Made by a program: the position numbers and the translations under genes. The notes under the pieces are model-generated. The model saw only the letters and a list, made by a program, of their open reading frames with translations, had not been told where the DNA came from and did no database searches. Of a DNA stretch of 64,000 nt, positions 20,409 through 30,616 are shown piece after piece (the stretch's first letter is position 1; each line of letters opens with the position of its first letter). The stretch comes from Pelagibius sp048268885 (GTDB taxonomy: Bacteria > Pseudomonadota > Alphaproteobacteria > Kiloniellales > Kiloniellaceae), in contig JBLWUP010000003.1 of assembly GCA_048268885.1 (NCBI GenBank), positions 185,644 to 249,643 of the forward strand, written 5' to 3'.

Positions 20409-20409
20409 T

Positions 20410-20424
20410 TGATAATGATTCTCA
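20410..20424. promoter_or_regulatory. Fur box / RirA (TGA-N9-TCA) box over a -35 element
   Basis: TGATAATGATTCTCA differs from the Fur 7-1-7 consensus (TGATAAT-N-ATTATCA) at one base and also fits TGA-N9-TCA, the RirA motif. It overlaps a good promoter: -35 TTGATA at 20409-20414, 17 bases, -10 TATATG at 20432-20437. Binding should repress the next gene when iron is plentiful. Confidence 0.6.
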
Positions 20425-20471
20425 CATAGGCTATATGAGAGGTCATGAACTCACCCGAGGAGACCGGAAAA

Positions 20472-20759
20472 ATGAGGCTGGACCTGGTGAAAACCCTGAG
20501 TTTCGCCGTGCTGCACTTCAGCGTCGGCTTCGGCGTCACCTTCGCCCTGACCGGCTCGCTGGCGATTGCCACCGGCGTGGCCCTCATCGAGCCGGCGGTG
20601 AATACGGTCGTATTCTTCTTTCACGAGCGCGCCTGGCAGCGCGTGGCGGCCAGGAAGCTGCAGTCGACCGTGGTGCCGGCGCCGCGCAGCGCCAGCCTCA
20701 GCCATTGCCCCGGTTCCTGGGGACTGGCACAGGGTGCTTACGCCAAGCCGGTGCCCTAA
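20472..20759 (+). CDS. DUF2061 membrane protein under an iron-responsive promoter
   Basis: A 95-residue protein with two membrane segments (about 8-28 and 32-50). It carries the DUF2061 signatures KTLSFAVLHFSVGF and ALIEPAVNTVVFFFHERAW. The function of the family is not known to me. The start at 20472 is taken because GAGGAG lies 9 bases ahead; an upstream ATG at 20445 is too close to its AGAGG. Two iron boxes overlap or abut its promoter, so it is probably induced by iron limitation. It is a single gene, convergent with the DUF4332 gene. Confidence 0.85.
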   Translation: MRLDLVKTLSFAVLHFSVGFGVTFALTGSLAIATGVALIEPAVNTVVFFFHERAWQRVAARKLQSTVVPAPRSASLSHCPGSWGLAQGAYAKPVP

Positions 20760-20792
20760 GGCCCGGCGGTCCGAGTCCCCGCGCTGCGGACC

Positions 20793-21200
20793 CTAGTGCG
20801 TGATGGTCGGCTCCAGGCCCTTGGCCTGCTCGACCCAGTCGGCGACCGTCTTGGCGGCGGGTACCTGGCGCGTCAGTTTTTTCTCGTCGTTCACTTCCGC
20901 CATCTTGGTGGCGAGGTTTTCGGCGTTGCGGTTGCGCAGCTCCTTCACCGTATCGACGCCGGCGGCCTCCAGCAGTTCCGAGTATTCCTCGCCGACGCCT
21001 TTGATGCGCATGAGGTCGGCCATGTTGGCCCACTTCAAGAGCTGCTTCTCGCTGAGCCCCGTCTTCTCCGCGGTGTCCTTGCGGCCCTGCGCCGAGCCGC
21101 AGTGGCTCAACAGGTCGTCGGTCGACTGGATGCCCGCGGAGCCCAGTTTCTCCGCATAGCTGGGGCCAATCCCCTCAATCTCTTCGATGGCGTAAGGCAT
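20793..21200 (-). CDS. DUF4332 helix-hairpin-helix protein
   Basis: A 135-residue soluble protein. Two helix-hairpin-helix-like segments are seen: IEEIEGIGPSYAEKLGSAGI near 5-24 and LMRIKGVGEEYSELLEAAGV near 62-81. This arrangement is typical of DUF4332, related to the DNA-binding hairpins of polymerase and ligase proteins. Nonspecific nucleic-acid binding is plausible but unproven. ATG at 21200 has a GGGAG site and is preferred over an upstream ATG at 21242. Single gene. Confidence 0.87.
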   Translation of the reverse strand: MPYAIEEIEGIGPSYAEKLGSAGIQSTDDLLSHCGSAQGRKDTAEKTGLSEKQLLKWANMADLMRIKGVGEEYSELLEAAGVDTVKELRNRNAENLATKMAEVNDEKKLTRQVPAAKTVADWVEQAKGLEPTITH

Positions 21201-21400
21201 TGTTTCGTCTCCCTCTGGATTCGTCGCAAAACGGCAAAGCACACCTTTTTTGACCTGCCCGAAGGCGCGGTGATTTAGCTAGAATAACTAGTCATTCGTT
21301 CCTAGCAGAGCGCGTGAAAGGGGGCCTGTGACAAGCAGCGGGCCGGGTTGAACAGCCGTGCCCGGCGATGCCGGGAAGCGAAAAAGGGGCAGGGGACGTC

Positions 21401-22909
<1,509 letters not shown>

Positions 22910-22945
22910 GGCAGCGCCCGGGAAGTGCCCGGACAATGCGAGCGG

Positions 22946-23206
22946 CTAGCGCAAGCTGCTCAGGTTGGCGATCAGCGCTTCGCGCGCCTGCTCCATCTCA
23001 TGGGCGATCTTGTGCGCCAAGTCCTCATCCGCGCTGCAGCAGATGCGTGCGGCGTGGCCGTAGGAAGATTCGCACTCGCGCATGGCCTCGATCACCAGTT
23101 CCTCGATAACCTTGTCGATGGCTTCCTTCTGCCCGGGTGAGACCTTGGCGCCGACGATCTCCTCGATGTCCCACACCGCTTTCTGCGCCTTCTTCTTCAA
23201 CTCCAT
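22946..23206 (-). CDS. Small alpha-helical hypothetical protein
   Basis: An 86-residue, charged, helical protein starting MELKKKAQKAVWDIEEIVG. It has a helix-breaking GAKVSPGQ turn and two adjacent cysteines (RICCS) near residue 58. The start at 23206 has a strong GGGGAGG site, so the longer frame is not needed. It shares no operon with its neighbours: its stop faces the HerA-like gene's stop, and the dehydrogenase gene ends 89 bases to its right. I do not recognise the family. Confidence 0.72.
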   Translation of the reverse strand: MELKKKAQKAVWDIEEIVGAKVSPGQKEAIDKVIEELVIEAMRECESSYGHAARICCSADEDLAHKIAHEMEQAREALIANLSSLR

Positions 23207-23295
23207 ACCCGCTGCCTCCCCGTTGGCGTTTCGCTGTTCGCGCCAGCTTGCCACAGGCCGGGGAGCCTGACGACCCCATCTCCCGGCGCGCCGGC

Positions 23296-24384
23296 CTAGA
23301 GCGCGGTTAAAGCTGCAACGCCGGTCTGTTCCGCCAGCTCACCGAAGACCCGCCAGTTGTGAGGGTCGAGGGGAATGCCGTCGGCACCGCGCGCGCGTTC
23401 CACCGCCCACTCGCGGTCGCCGGCGGCCATGACACGCGCGTCGGGCAGCGCCTCCTGGCCGCGCAGGGCGTCCAGATACTCGCGCAGCTGCGCCTGGAAG
23501 ACGCTTTCCTCGATGAAGGCCGCCGGTTTCATGGCCAGGAAGAACTGGCCGAGATGGCGCGGCTCCGACCAGGGCGGCTGGAACATCTCCGCCATCTGGT
23601 GGCTGAGGCGCATGCCGCTCAGGGCCGCGGAGAGGATCTCCACCATGCCGGCCAGCGCCGCACCCTTGTAGCCGTAGCCGCTGCCGCCCAGGGGCAGCAG
23701 GGACTTGGCGGCGTGGGGGTCCTGCGTCATGTGGCCCTCGGCATCCACCACCACCTCCGCCGGCAGCTCCCGGTCCAGCGCACGATACTGCAGGATGCGG
23801 TTCACCGGGATCGAGCTGCTCGCCATGTCGATGAGGTAGGGGCGCTCGCCCGCCACCGGGACGGCGAAGCTGATCGGGTTGGTGCCGTGAAAGCCGTCGC
23901 GTCCGCTGTGCGCCAGCACCGCGCTGGTCGCATTGCAGGTGGCCAGGCCGATGTAGCCCGCCTCGGCGGCGGCCAGGCTGTAGCAGCCGGCGGCGGCGAA
24001 GTGGGAGGAGTTGGTGACGCTGACCGCGCCGATCCCGGCCTCTTCGGCCAGCGTCACGGCCTCCTCCATGGCGCGGTAGCCCGCGGCGGTGCCCAGCGCG
24101 TGGTCGGCGTCCAGCCGCCCGACCGCGCCCGCGCGCTTCTCGAAGCGCATCTGCGGCTTGCCTTTCACCCGGCCGCCTTCAACCACCTTCACGTAGTGCG
24201 GCAGCAGGCGCACGCCGTGGCTGTCGACGCCGCGCAGCGAGGCGCCGACCAGGGCGCGGGCCGTGGCCTCGGCGGAGGTTTCGTCCGCCCCGGCGGCGGC
24301 CAGCGTCTGGCGGACGAAGCGCGCCAGCTCATCGGCCGCGACGCGTTGCGCCGGTGGACTTGCCTCTTCGGAAGTCCCGCTCAC
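23296..24384 (-). CDS. Ldh-family (malate/L-lactate/ureidoglycolate type) NAD(P)-dependent oxidoreductase
   Basis: A 362-residue enzyme of the type II malate/L-lactate dehydrogenase family. The motif SLRGVDSHGVRLLPHYV near 40-56 holds the catalytic His. The cofactor and substrate region reads VTNSSHFAAAGCYSLAA and GTNPISFAVPV. It oxidises or reduces a 2-hydroxy acid. The start is GTG at 24384, overlapping the stop of the dehydratase gene by 4 bases (GTGA), a sign of translational coupling. Its substrate is therefore probably linked to the dehydratase; relatives act on malate, diketogulonate, ureidoglycolate and sulfolactate. Confidence 0.87.
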   Translation of the reverse strand: MSGTSEEASPPAQRVAADELARFVRQTLAAAGADETSAEATARALVGASLRGVDSHGVRLLPHYVKVVEGGRVKGKPQMRFEKRAGAVGRLDADHALGTAAGYRAMEEAVTLAEEAGIGAVSVTNSSHFAAAGCYSLAAAEAGYIGLATCNATSAVLAHSGRDGFHGTNPISFAVPVAGERPYLIDMASSSIPVNRILQYRALDRELPAEVVVDAEGHMTQDPHAAKSLLPLGGSGYGYKGAALAGMVEILSAALSGMRLSHQMAEMFQPPWSEPRHLGQFFLAMKPAAFIEESVFQAQLREYLDALRGQEALPDARVMAAGDREWAVERARGADGIPLDPHNWRVFGELAEQTGVAALTAL

Positions 24385-25934
24385 ATCACCGCACCGATCT
24401 GCCAGGGAATGAACTCGGCGTCGCCGAAGCCGAGGGCCTCCGACTTGGAAGGGGTGCCGCTGGCGACCTCCAGGATCTTGTCGAAGACGTCGCGGCCGGC
24501 CTGCTCGACGGTTTTGTCGCCGTCGGCGATGCCGCCGCAGTTGATGTCCATGTCCTCGGCCATGCGGTTGTACATCGGCGTGTTGGTGGCCAGCTTGATG
24601 GAGGGCGAGGGCTTGAAGCCGAAGACCGAGCCGCGCCCCGTGGTGAAGCAGACCACGTTGGCGCCGGAGGCGACCTGCCCGGTGACCGAGCAGGGGTCGT
24701 AGCCGGGTGAGTCCATGAAGACGAAGCCCTTGGCCGTCACCGCTTCGGCGTACTTGTAGACGCCGGCCAGGTTGGTGGTGCCGCCCTTGGCCGCCGCGCC
24801 CAGCGACTTCTCCAGGATGGTGGTCAGCCCGCCGGCCTTGTTGCCGGGCGAGGGGTTGTTGTTCATCTCGCCGCCGTTGCGCCGGGTGTAGTCCTCCCAC
24901 CAGCGGATGCGCTCGATCAGCTTCTCGCCGACTTCGCGGCTGACCGCGCGGCGCGTCAGCAGGTGCTCGGCGCCGTAGATCTCCGGCGTCTCGCTGAGGA
25001 TCGCCGTGCCGCCGTTGCGCACCAGCAGGTCCGCCGCCGCGCCGAGCGCCGGGTTGGCGGTGATGCCGGAGTAGGCGTCGGAGCCGCCGCACTGCAGGGC
25101 GAGGGTCAGCTCGCTGGCGGGCAGGGTCTCGCGCACCGCGGCGTTGGCCGCCGGCAGCATCGCCTTGATGCGCTCGATGGCCGCGTCCACCGTGCGCCGC
25201 GTGCCGCCGGTTTCCTGGATGGTCAGGGTCTGGAAGCGCTCGCCGGTGGACAGGCCGTAGGCGTCGAGCAGGAAGGGGATCTGGTTCACCTCGCAGCCCA
25301 GGCCGACCATCAGCACGCCGGCGAAGTTGGGGTGGCGGGCGTAGCCCCAGAGGGTGCGCTGCAGGGCCTCGTAGCCGTCGCCGCTGTCGGCCATGCCGCA
25401 GCCGGTCGAGTGCACGAAGGCGGCGACGCCGTCGATGTTGGGATAGTCGTTCAGGATGCCGGTCCTGTTGAAGGCCTCGGCGATGTAGCGCGCCACGGTG
25501 GCCGAGCAGTTCACCGAGGTCAGGATGCCGATGTAGTTGCGCGTGCCCGCGCGCCCGTCGGCGCGGCGGTAGCCCTGGAAGGTGGCGCGCTCCGCCTCCG
25601 GCACCATCGCCGTCGGCTTGACGCCCTCGCAGAAGGCGTAGTCGCGCTCGAACTCGGCCATCCCGCAGTTCTGCACGTGAACGTGCTCGCCGGGCGCGAT
25701 GTCCTGCGTCGCAAAGCCGATGATCTGGTCGTACTTCACCACCGGGGCGCCCTTTTCGATGGCGCGCGTCGCCAGCTTGTGGCCGGTGGGAATGCGGTTC
25801 GCCGTGGTGACGCCTTCGCCCCCAACGTCTTCACCAGGCACTTCGGTGCCTTCCAGAATCTCGGCGCGGCTCACCACCACGTTGTCGTTGGGGCTGAGTC
25901 GGATGGTGAGGCTGGCGCCGGTCGGGGGTGTCAT
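24381..25934 (-). CDS. uxaA: Altronate dehydratase (UxaA family, SAF plus catalytic domain)
   Basis: A 517-residue enzyme with an N-terminal SAF domain (about 1-95; LTIRLSPNDNVVVSRAEI, TRAIEKGAPVVKYDQ). The UxaA catalytic domain has iron-ligand-type segments HSTGCGMAD near 175, GLGCEVNQIP near 210, and LALQCGGSDAYSGITANPA near 275. Altronate dehydratase makes 2-keto-3-deoxygluconate and is full-length like this. The same superfamily includes galactarate dehydratase and sulfolactate sulfo-lyase. It is co-transcribed with a small upstream gene and the Ldh-family gene. Confidence 0.87.
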   Translation of the reverse strand: MTPPTGASLTIRLSPNDNVVVSRAEILEGTEVPGEDVGGEGVTTANRIPTGHKLATRAIEKGAPVVKYDQIIGFATQDIAPGEHVHVQNCGMAEFERDYAFCEGVKPTAMVPEAERATFQGYRRADGRAGTRNYIGILTSVNCSATVARYIAEAFNRTGILNDYPNIDGVAAFVHSTGCGMADSGDGYEALQRTLWGYARHPNFAGVLMVGLGCEVNQIPFLLDAYGLSTGERFQTLTIQETGGTRRTVDAAIERIKAMLPAANAAVRETLPASELTLALQCGGSDAYSGITANPALGAAADLLVRNGGTAILSETPEIYGAEHLLTRRAVSREVGEKLIERIRWWEDYTRRNGGEMNNNPSPGNKAGGLTTILEKSLGAAAKGGTTNLAGVYKYAEAVTAKGFVFMDSPGYDPCSVTGQVASGANVVCFTTGRGSVFGFKPSPSIKLATNTPMYNRMAEDMDINCGGIADGDKTVEQAGRDVFDKILEVASGTPSKSEALGFGDAEFIPWQIGAVM

Positions 25935-25951
25935 GATCTGGGTCCTTGGGA

Positions 25952-26326
25952 TCAGCCGGTGGTGTAGCTGTGGCAGAGCGCGTCCATGTGACAGCCGTAG
26001 GACGACTCCAGGCGCAGGAAGGTCAGCTCGCCCTTCTTAATCGCGGCGCTCAGATCGTGCAGGTAATCGCGGCCCTTCTCCGAAACCGCGCCCTCCAGCG
26101 AGGTGACGCGGGCCAGGTCGCTGAGGTTCGGCGCCTCGATCTTCTGGACGTCGAAGATGATGTTGCCCAGCAGCAGGTTGTTGCAGCGCAGGTGCTCGAC
26201 ACCTTCCAGCTTCAGCGTGCGGGTATCCTTGTCCAGGGTCTCGATGGTCAGCGTGAAGGACTTGTCGCCGGGCATCTCGATCTTGCGCAGTTCGCCGTCG
26301 TTCACTTCCGGCAGAATGTCGGTCAT
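25952..26326 (-). CDS. Hypothetical protein in the uxaA operon
   Basis: A 124-residue soluble protein, 17 bases upstream of uxaA and in the same direction, so first in the operon. The N-terminal half is beta-rich with a charged pattern (FTLTIETLDKDTRTLKLEG). The end contains ESSYGCHMDALCHSY with two Cys and two His that could bind a metal. It has no signal peptide. I do not recognise the family. Position suggests a role in the same pathway or in maturation of the iron-dependent dehydratase, which is inference only. Confidence 0.75.
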   Translation of the reverse strand: MTDILPEVNDGELRKIEMPGDKSFTLTIETLDKDTRTLKLEGVEHLRCNNLLLGNIIFDVQKIEAPNLSDLARVTSLEGAVSEKGRDYLHDLSAAIKKGELTFLRLESSYGCHMDALCHSYTTG

Positions 26327-26432
26327 GGGCTGGCCTCACGTCGGGTCACGGGGTTCTTCAGGAGCTTGATCTGCATCATTAGCGCCTTGGCGGCCGTCTG
26401 GCTATGCTGCAGCGATGAAGGATCATCATACC

Positions 26433-27419
26433 ATGCATGCGATGGTCTTGCGTGAAAAGGCGGCGGGCAAGGTGGAGGCCGCCGATCTGCCGCGCCCGGA
26501 ACCGGGCCCCGGCCAGATCCGCGTGAAGGTGGCCGCCTGCGGCGTCTGCCGCACCGACCTGCACGTGGTCGACGGCGACCTGCCGGACCCCAAGCTGCCC
26601 ATCGTGCCGGGGCACGAGATCGTGGGCAGCGTCGACGCGCTGGGCGACGGCGTCGAGAGCTTTACTCTGGGCCAGCGGGTCGGCGTGCCCTGGCTCGGCT
26701 TTTCCTGCGGAAAATGTGACTACTGCACCTCGGGGCGCGAGAACCTCTGCGGGGAGGCGCGCTATACCGGCTACCAGATCGACGGCGGCTATGCCGACTA
26801 CTGCATCGCCGATGCGCGCTACAGCTTCGCGCTGCCGGAGGGCTACAGCGATTCCGAGGCGGCGCCGCTGCTCTGCGCCGGGCTCATCGGCCACCGCGCC
26901 TACCGCATGGCGGGCGAGGCCAAGCGCCTGGGCGTCTACGGCTTCGGCGCGGCGGCCCACATCATGATCCAGGTGGCCCTCTGGGAGGGGCGGGAGGTCT
27001 ACGGCTTCACGCGCCCCGGCGACGATGAGGCGCAGGCCTTCGCCCGCGATCTGGGCGCCACCTGGGCCGGGGCCTCCGGCGAGGCGCCGCCCGAGCCGCT
27101 GGACGCCGCTATCATCTTCGCGCCGGTAGGGGGCTTGGTGCCGGAGGCGTTGCGGCGGACGGCGCGCGGCGGGACCGTCGTCTGTGCCGGCATCCACATG
27201 AGCGACATCCCCAGCTTCCCCTACCGCATCCTTTGGGAGGAGCGGCAGATCCGCTCGGTCGCCAACCTGACCCGGCGCGACGCCGAGGAATTTCTCGCCC
27301 TGGCGCCCCGGGTGCCGGTGCGGACCCACACCCGGGACTATCCGCTGAAGGAGGCCAACCGGGCCCTCGACGACCTGCGCCAGGGCCGCCTGCGGGGGGC
27401 CGCCGTCCTAAAGCCCTGA
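26433..27419 (+). CDS. Zinc-dependent alcohol dehydrogenase (medium-chain family)
   Basis: A 328-residue zinc ADH. Catalytic zinc ligands are in GVCRTDLHVV and PGHEIVGSV. The structural zinc Cys cluster is in CGKCDYCTSGRENLC near 95-109. A Rossmann motif GVYGFGAAAH is near 170. The short length and GLIGHRAYR segment match the subfamily often called zinc-binding ADH family 2. The start is probably ATG at 26433 (GAAGGA ahead); ATG at 26415 is the alternative. It is divergent from the uxaA operon. Substrate alcohol unknown. Confidence 0.88.
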   Translation: MHAMVLREKAAGKVEAADLPRPEPGPGQIRVKVAACGVCRTDLHVVDGDLPDPKLPIVPGHEIVGSVDALGDGVESFTLGQRVGVPWLGFSCGKCDYCTSGRENLCGEARYTGYQIDGGYADYCIADARYSFALPEGYSDSEAAPLLCAGLIGHRAYRMAGEAKRLGVYGFGAAAHIMIQVALWEGREVYGFTRPGDDEAQAFARDLGATWAGASGEAPPEPLDAAIIFAPVGGLVPEALRRTARGGTVVCAGIHMSDIPSFPYRILWEERQIRSVANLTRRDAEEFLALAPRVPVRTHTRDYPLKEANRALDDLRQGRLRGAAVLKP

Positions 27420-27542
27420 AGATTCCACGGAAGACCCTGCCGGCTGCGCCGTCCCTCTCTTGAAAGCGCCCGGAAAAGTGCCGACTTTTATGGTTAACGG
27501 CGGCTTTACCTTTTTGCCGTCCCGGCCGCCGGAAAAGGCGCG

Positions 27543-27563
27543 TTCTTACACAATTATAAGGAA
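27543..27563. promoter_or_regulatory. Imperfect palindrome before the beta-oxidation operon
   Basis: TTCTTA and TAAGGAA arms flank a 7-8-base AT-rich centre, about 120 bases before fadD. It could be the operator of a fatty-acid-responsive repressor of TetR or GntR type. None is encoded nearby. Confidence 0.25.
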
Positions 27564-27680
27564 CTCCCGCGCTACCCTTGCGCTACGTCTGAAGCGCAAA
27601 GACTGGCGGCCCGCTGCACCCCCCTGGCGGCCCGCCGGGACCGGACGGTCGGCAAGGGGGTGAAGGTGCGAGGTAGGAAG

Positions 27681-29474
27681 ATGACCTTAGGTCCGGAAAG
27701 CGACCTTTGGGACGCCCACCACTCGACAAAGGCGCGGGACGAGCGCCCCTGGAACCGCAGCTACCCGGCGGGTATCGCCTGGGATGAGCCGGTGCTGCGT
27801 GAGCCGCTCTATCTGGCGCTCGACCGCGCGGTGGCGGAGTATGGCGCGCGCCCTTGCCTCGACTTCCTCGGCCGCGCCTATTCCTATGCCGAGATCGGCG
27901 TCCTGGTGGCCCGCGCCGCCAAGGGCCTGCAGGACCTCGGCGTCGGCAAGGGCACCCGGGTCGCGCTCTTTCTGCCCAACACCCCCTACTACGTGGTCTG
28001 CTACTTCGCGGTGATGAAGCTGGGCGGCATCGTGGTGAACGTGAACCCGCTCTACGCCGAGGAGGAGGTCCACGAACTGCTGGCCGATTCCGGCGCCGAG
28101 TTCGCCGTCACCCTGGACCTGAAGCTGCTGCTGCCCAAGCTCGCCTCAGCGCTGGGCAACTGCGCCCTGAAGAAGATCATCGTCGGCACCATGGGCGAGA
28201 TCCTGCGCTTCCCCAAGCGCCAGCTCTTCGCCATCGCCAAGCGTGGCGAGCTGTCGAAGGTGCCGGCGGACGACGACCGCTACCTGCGCTTCGGCAAGCT
28301 GATCGACAACGAGGGCGCTTTCGTGCCAGCCGAGGTCGGGATCGACGACGTGGCGGTGCTGCAGTACACCGGCGGCACCACCGGCCTGCCCAAGGGCGCC
28401 ATGCTGACCCACGGCTCGATCTCCGCCAACGCCAGCCAGCTGCACCGCTGGTTCCTGGGCGTGAAGTCGGGCGAGCAGCGGGTGCTGGCGGTGCTGCCGC
28501 TGTTCCACGTCTTCGCCATGACGGTGAATATGCATCTCGGCATCCGCATCGCCGCCGAGATCATCCTCATGCCGCGCTTCGAGATCGAGACGCTGCTGAA
28601 AACCATCGCGCGCTGCCGCCCCACCTTCTTCCCCGGCGTGCCGACCCTGTTCAACGCCCTGCTGCACTATCCCAAGCTGGAGCGTTACGACCTCTCCTGC
28701 ATCGAGAACGCCATTTCCGGCGGCGCCGGGTTGCCCGCGTCGGTGCACGAGGGCTTCGAGAACCTGACCGGAGGGAACCTCTTCGAAGGTTACGGCCTCT
28801 CCGAGGCCTCGCCCGTGGTCACCTGCAACCCGATCACCGGGGGCAGCAAGCCCGGCTCCATCGGCCTGCCGCTGCCGGGCACGGAGATCGTCATCCGCTC
28901 GCTGGACGACCGCGATGTGGAGGTTCCGCTGGGCGAGCGCGGCGAGATCTGCCTGCGCGGCCCGCAGGTCATGGCCGGCTACTGGCAGCGCCCTGAGGCC
29001 TCGGCGGAAACGCTGCGCCACGGCTGGCTGCACACGGGCGATGTCGGTTACATGGATGCGGAGGGCTACACCTTCCTCATCGACCGCCTGAAGGAGGTCA
29101 TCATCTCCGGCGGCTACAAGGTCTATCCGCGCCACATCGAGGAAGCCATCCACCGCCATGCGGCGGTGGCCGAGGTGATCGTCTGCGCCAAACCGGACGA
29201 CTACCGCGGAGAGGTGCCCAAGGCCTTCGTGCGCCTGAAGGACGGCCACAGCCTCAATGAAGACCAGCTGCGCGAGTTCCTGGCCGACAAGCTGTCGCCC
29301 ATGGAGATGCCGCGCGAAATGGATTTCCGCGACGAACTGCCGAAGACCATGATCGGCAAGCTGTCGAAGAAGGAACTCATCGCCGAAGAACGTGCCAAGC
29401 ACGCGGCACTGGATCAGAATGGCGAAAGTCCGGCGGGCGATTCGCCGCCGCTTGAAGAGACGAAAGGTCTTTGA
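27681..29474 (+). CDS. fadD: Long-chain fatty-acid--CoA ligase
   Basis: A 597-residue adenylate-forming enzyme that activates long-chain fatty acids with ATP and CoA. The AMP-binding P-loop LQYTGGTTGLPKGAMLTH is near residue 220, EGYGLSEASPV near 370, the hinge motif GWLHTGDVGYMD near 450, and the catalytic Lys in KTMIGKLSKKEL near 560. The start at 27681 has GAGG seven bases ahead. It is the first gene of a four-gene beta-oxidation operon: ligase, thiolase, multifunctional enzyme, acyl-CoA dehydrogenase. Confidence 0.95.
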   Translation: MTLGPESDLWDAHHSTKARDERPWNRSYPAGIAWDEPVLREPLYLALDRAVAEYGARPCLDFLGRAYSYAEIGVLVARAAKGLQDLGVGKGTRVALFLPNTPYYVVCYFAVMKLGGIVVNVNPLYAEEEVHELLADSGAEFAVTLDLKLLLPKLASALGNCALKKIIVGTMGEILRFPKRQLFAIAKRGELSKVPADDDRYLRFGKLIDNEGAFVPAEVGIDDVAVLQYTGGTTGLPKGAMLTHGSISANASQLHRWFLGVKSGEQRVLAVLPLFHVFAMTVNMHLGIRIAAEIILMPRFEIETLLKTIARCRPTFFPGVPTLFNALLHYPKLERYDLSCIENAISGGAGLPASVHEGFENLTGGNLFEGYGLSEASPVVTCNPITGGSKPGSIGLPLPGTEIVIRSLDDRDVEVPLGERGEICLRGPQVMAGYWQRPEASAETLRHGWLHTGDVGYMDAEGYTFLIDRLKEVIISGGYKVYPRHIEEAIHRHAAVAEVIVCAKPDDYRGEVPKAFVRLKDGHSLNEDQLREFLADKLSPMEMPREMDFRDELPKTMIGKLSKKELIAEERAKHAALDQNGESPAGDSPPLEETKGL

Positions 29475-29476
29475 CG

Positions 29477-30616
29477 ATGGAAAAGAACGTTGTGATCGCC
29501 GGCTACGCCCGCTCGCCCTTCACCTTTGCCCATAAGGGCGAGATGGTGAAGCTGCGGCCCGACGAGATGGCGGCGCAGGTGCTTCGCGGCCTGCTTGAGC
29601 GCAGCGGCGTCGATCCCAAGGACATCGAGGACCTCATCGTCGGCTGTGCCTTTCCCGAAGGCGAGCAGGGCCTGAACGTGGCCCGGCTCATCGGTTTCCT
29701 GGCGGAACTGCCCGTCTCCGTCGCGGGGACAACGGTGAACCGCTTCTGCGGCTCTTCCATGCAGGCCATCCACATGGCCGCCGGCAATATCCAGATGAAC
29801 GCCGGCGAGGCCTTCATCTGCGCCGGCATCGAGTCCATGAGCCGCGTGCCCATGGCCGGTTTCAACCCGCTGCTCCATCCCGGCCTGGCCGAGCGCTTCC
29901 CCGCCGCCTACATCTCCATGGGCGAGACGGCGGAGAACGTGGCGCGCCGGCATCAGATCACCCGTCAGCGCCAGGAAGAGCTCGCCGTGGTCAGCCACCG
30001 CAAGGCGGCCATCGCCCGCAACGAAGGCAAGCTGAAGGACGAGATCGTGCCAATGCAGGTGAACGGCGCGGCGGTGGAGGCCGACGGCTGCATCCGCGCC
30101 GACACCTCGCTGGACGCGCTGGCCGAGCTGAAGCCCGCCTTCGCCCTGGACGGCAGCGTCACGGCGGCGACCTCCTCGCCACTCACCGACGGCGCCTCCG
30201 CCGTGCTGGTGACGTCGGAGGACTATGCCAAGGCGCACGGCCTGAAGCCGCTGGCCAAGGTGAAGGCCATCGCCGTGGCCGGCTGCGATCCGGAAGTCAT
30301 GGGCATCGGCCCGGTGGCCGCCACGAAGAAGGCGCTGGAGCGTGCCGGTCTCTCGGTCGGCGACATCGACATCATCGAGCTGAACGAGGCCTTCGCTGCC
30401 CAGGCGTTGGCCTGCGCCGACGAGCTGGGTCTCGACCTGGACAAGACCAACCTGGACGGCGGCGCCATCGCCCTCGGCCACCCGCTGGGCGCCACCGGCG
30501 CGCGGATCACCGGCAAGGCGGCGGCGCTGCTGCAGCGCGAGGGCAAGCAGTTCGCGCTGTCGACCCAGTGCATCGGCGGCGGCCAGGGCATCGCCACCAT
30601 CCTGGAGGCCGCTTAA
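29477..30616 (+). CDS. fadA: Acetyl-CoA C-acyltransferase (3-ketoacyl-CoA thiolase)
   Basis: A 379-residue thiolase. The acyl-accepting Cys lies in NRFCGSSMQAIH near 90. The catalytic His is in ALGHPLGATGAR near 335 and the second Cys in STQCIGGGQG near 365. It cleaves 3-ketoacyl-CoA in the last step of beta-oxidation. ATG at 29477 lies 2 bases after the fadD stop. The next gene starts directly at its end, so it is tightly coupled to both. Confidence 0.95.
   Translation: MEKNVVIAGYARSPFTFAHKGEMVKLRPDEMAAQVLRGLLERSGVDPKDIEDLIVGCAFPEGEQGLNVARLIGFLAELPVSVAGTTVNRFCGSSMQAIHMAAGNIQMNAGEAFICAGIESMSRVPMAGFNPLLHPGLAERFPAAYISMGETAENVARRHQITRQRQEELAVVSHRKAAIARNEGKLKDEIVPMQVNGAAVEADGCIRADTSLDALAELKPAFALDGSVTAATSSPLTDGASAVLVTSEDYAKAHGLKPLAKVKAIAVAGCDPEVMGIGPVAATKKALERAGLSVGDIDIIELNEAFAAQALACADELGLDLDKTNLDGGAIALGHPLGATGARITGKAAALLQREGKQFALSTQCIGGGQGIATILEAA

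Noticed and set aside
21278..21296. CTAGAATAACTAG-like sequence between the DUF4332 and HerA-like genes as a further iron box
   Set aside because: It fits neither the Irr nor the Fur/RirA consensus well enough.
23296..25092. A single 598-residue dehydrogenase reading through the end of uxaA
   Set aside because: The first 235 residues are an out-of-frame reading of uxaA. The GTG at 24384 overlapping the uxaA stop gives the proper family length.
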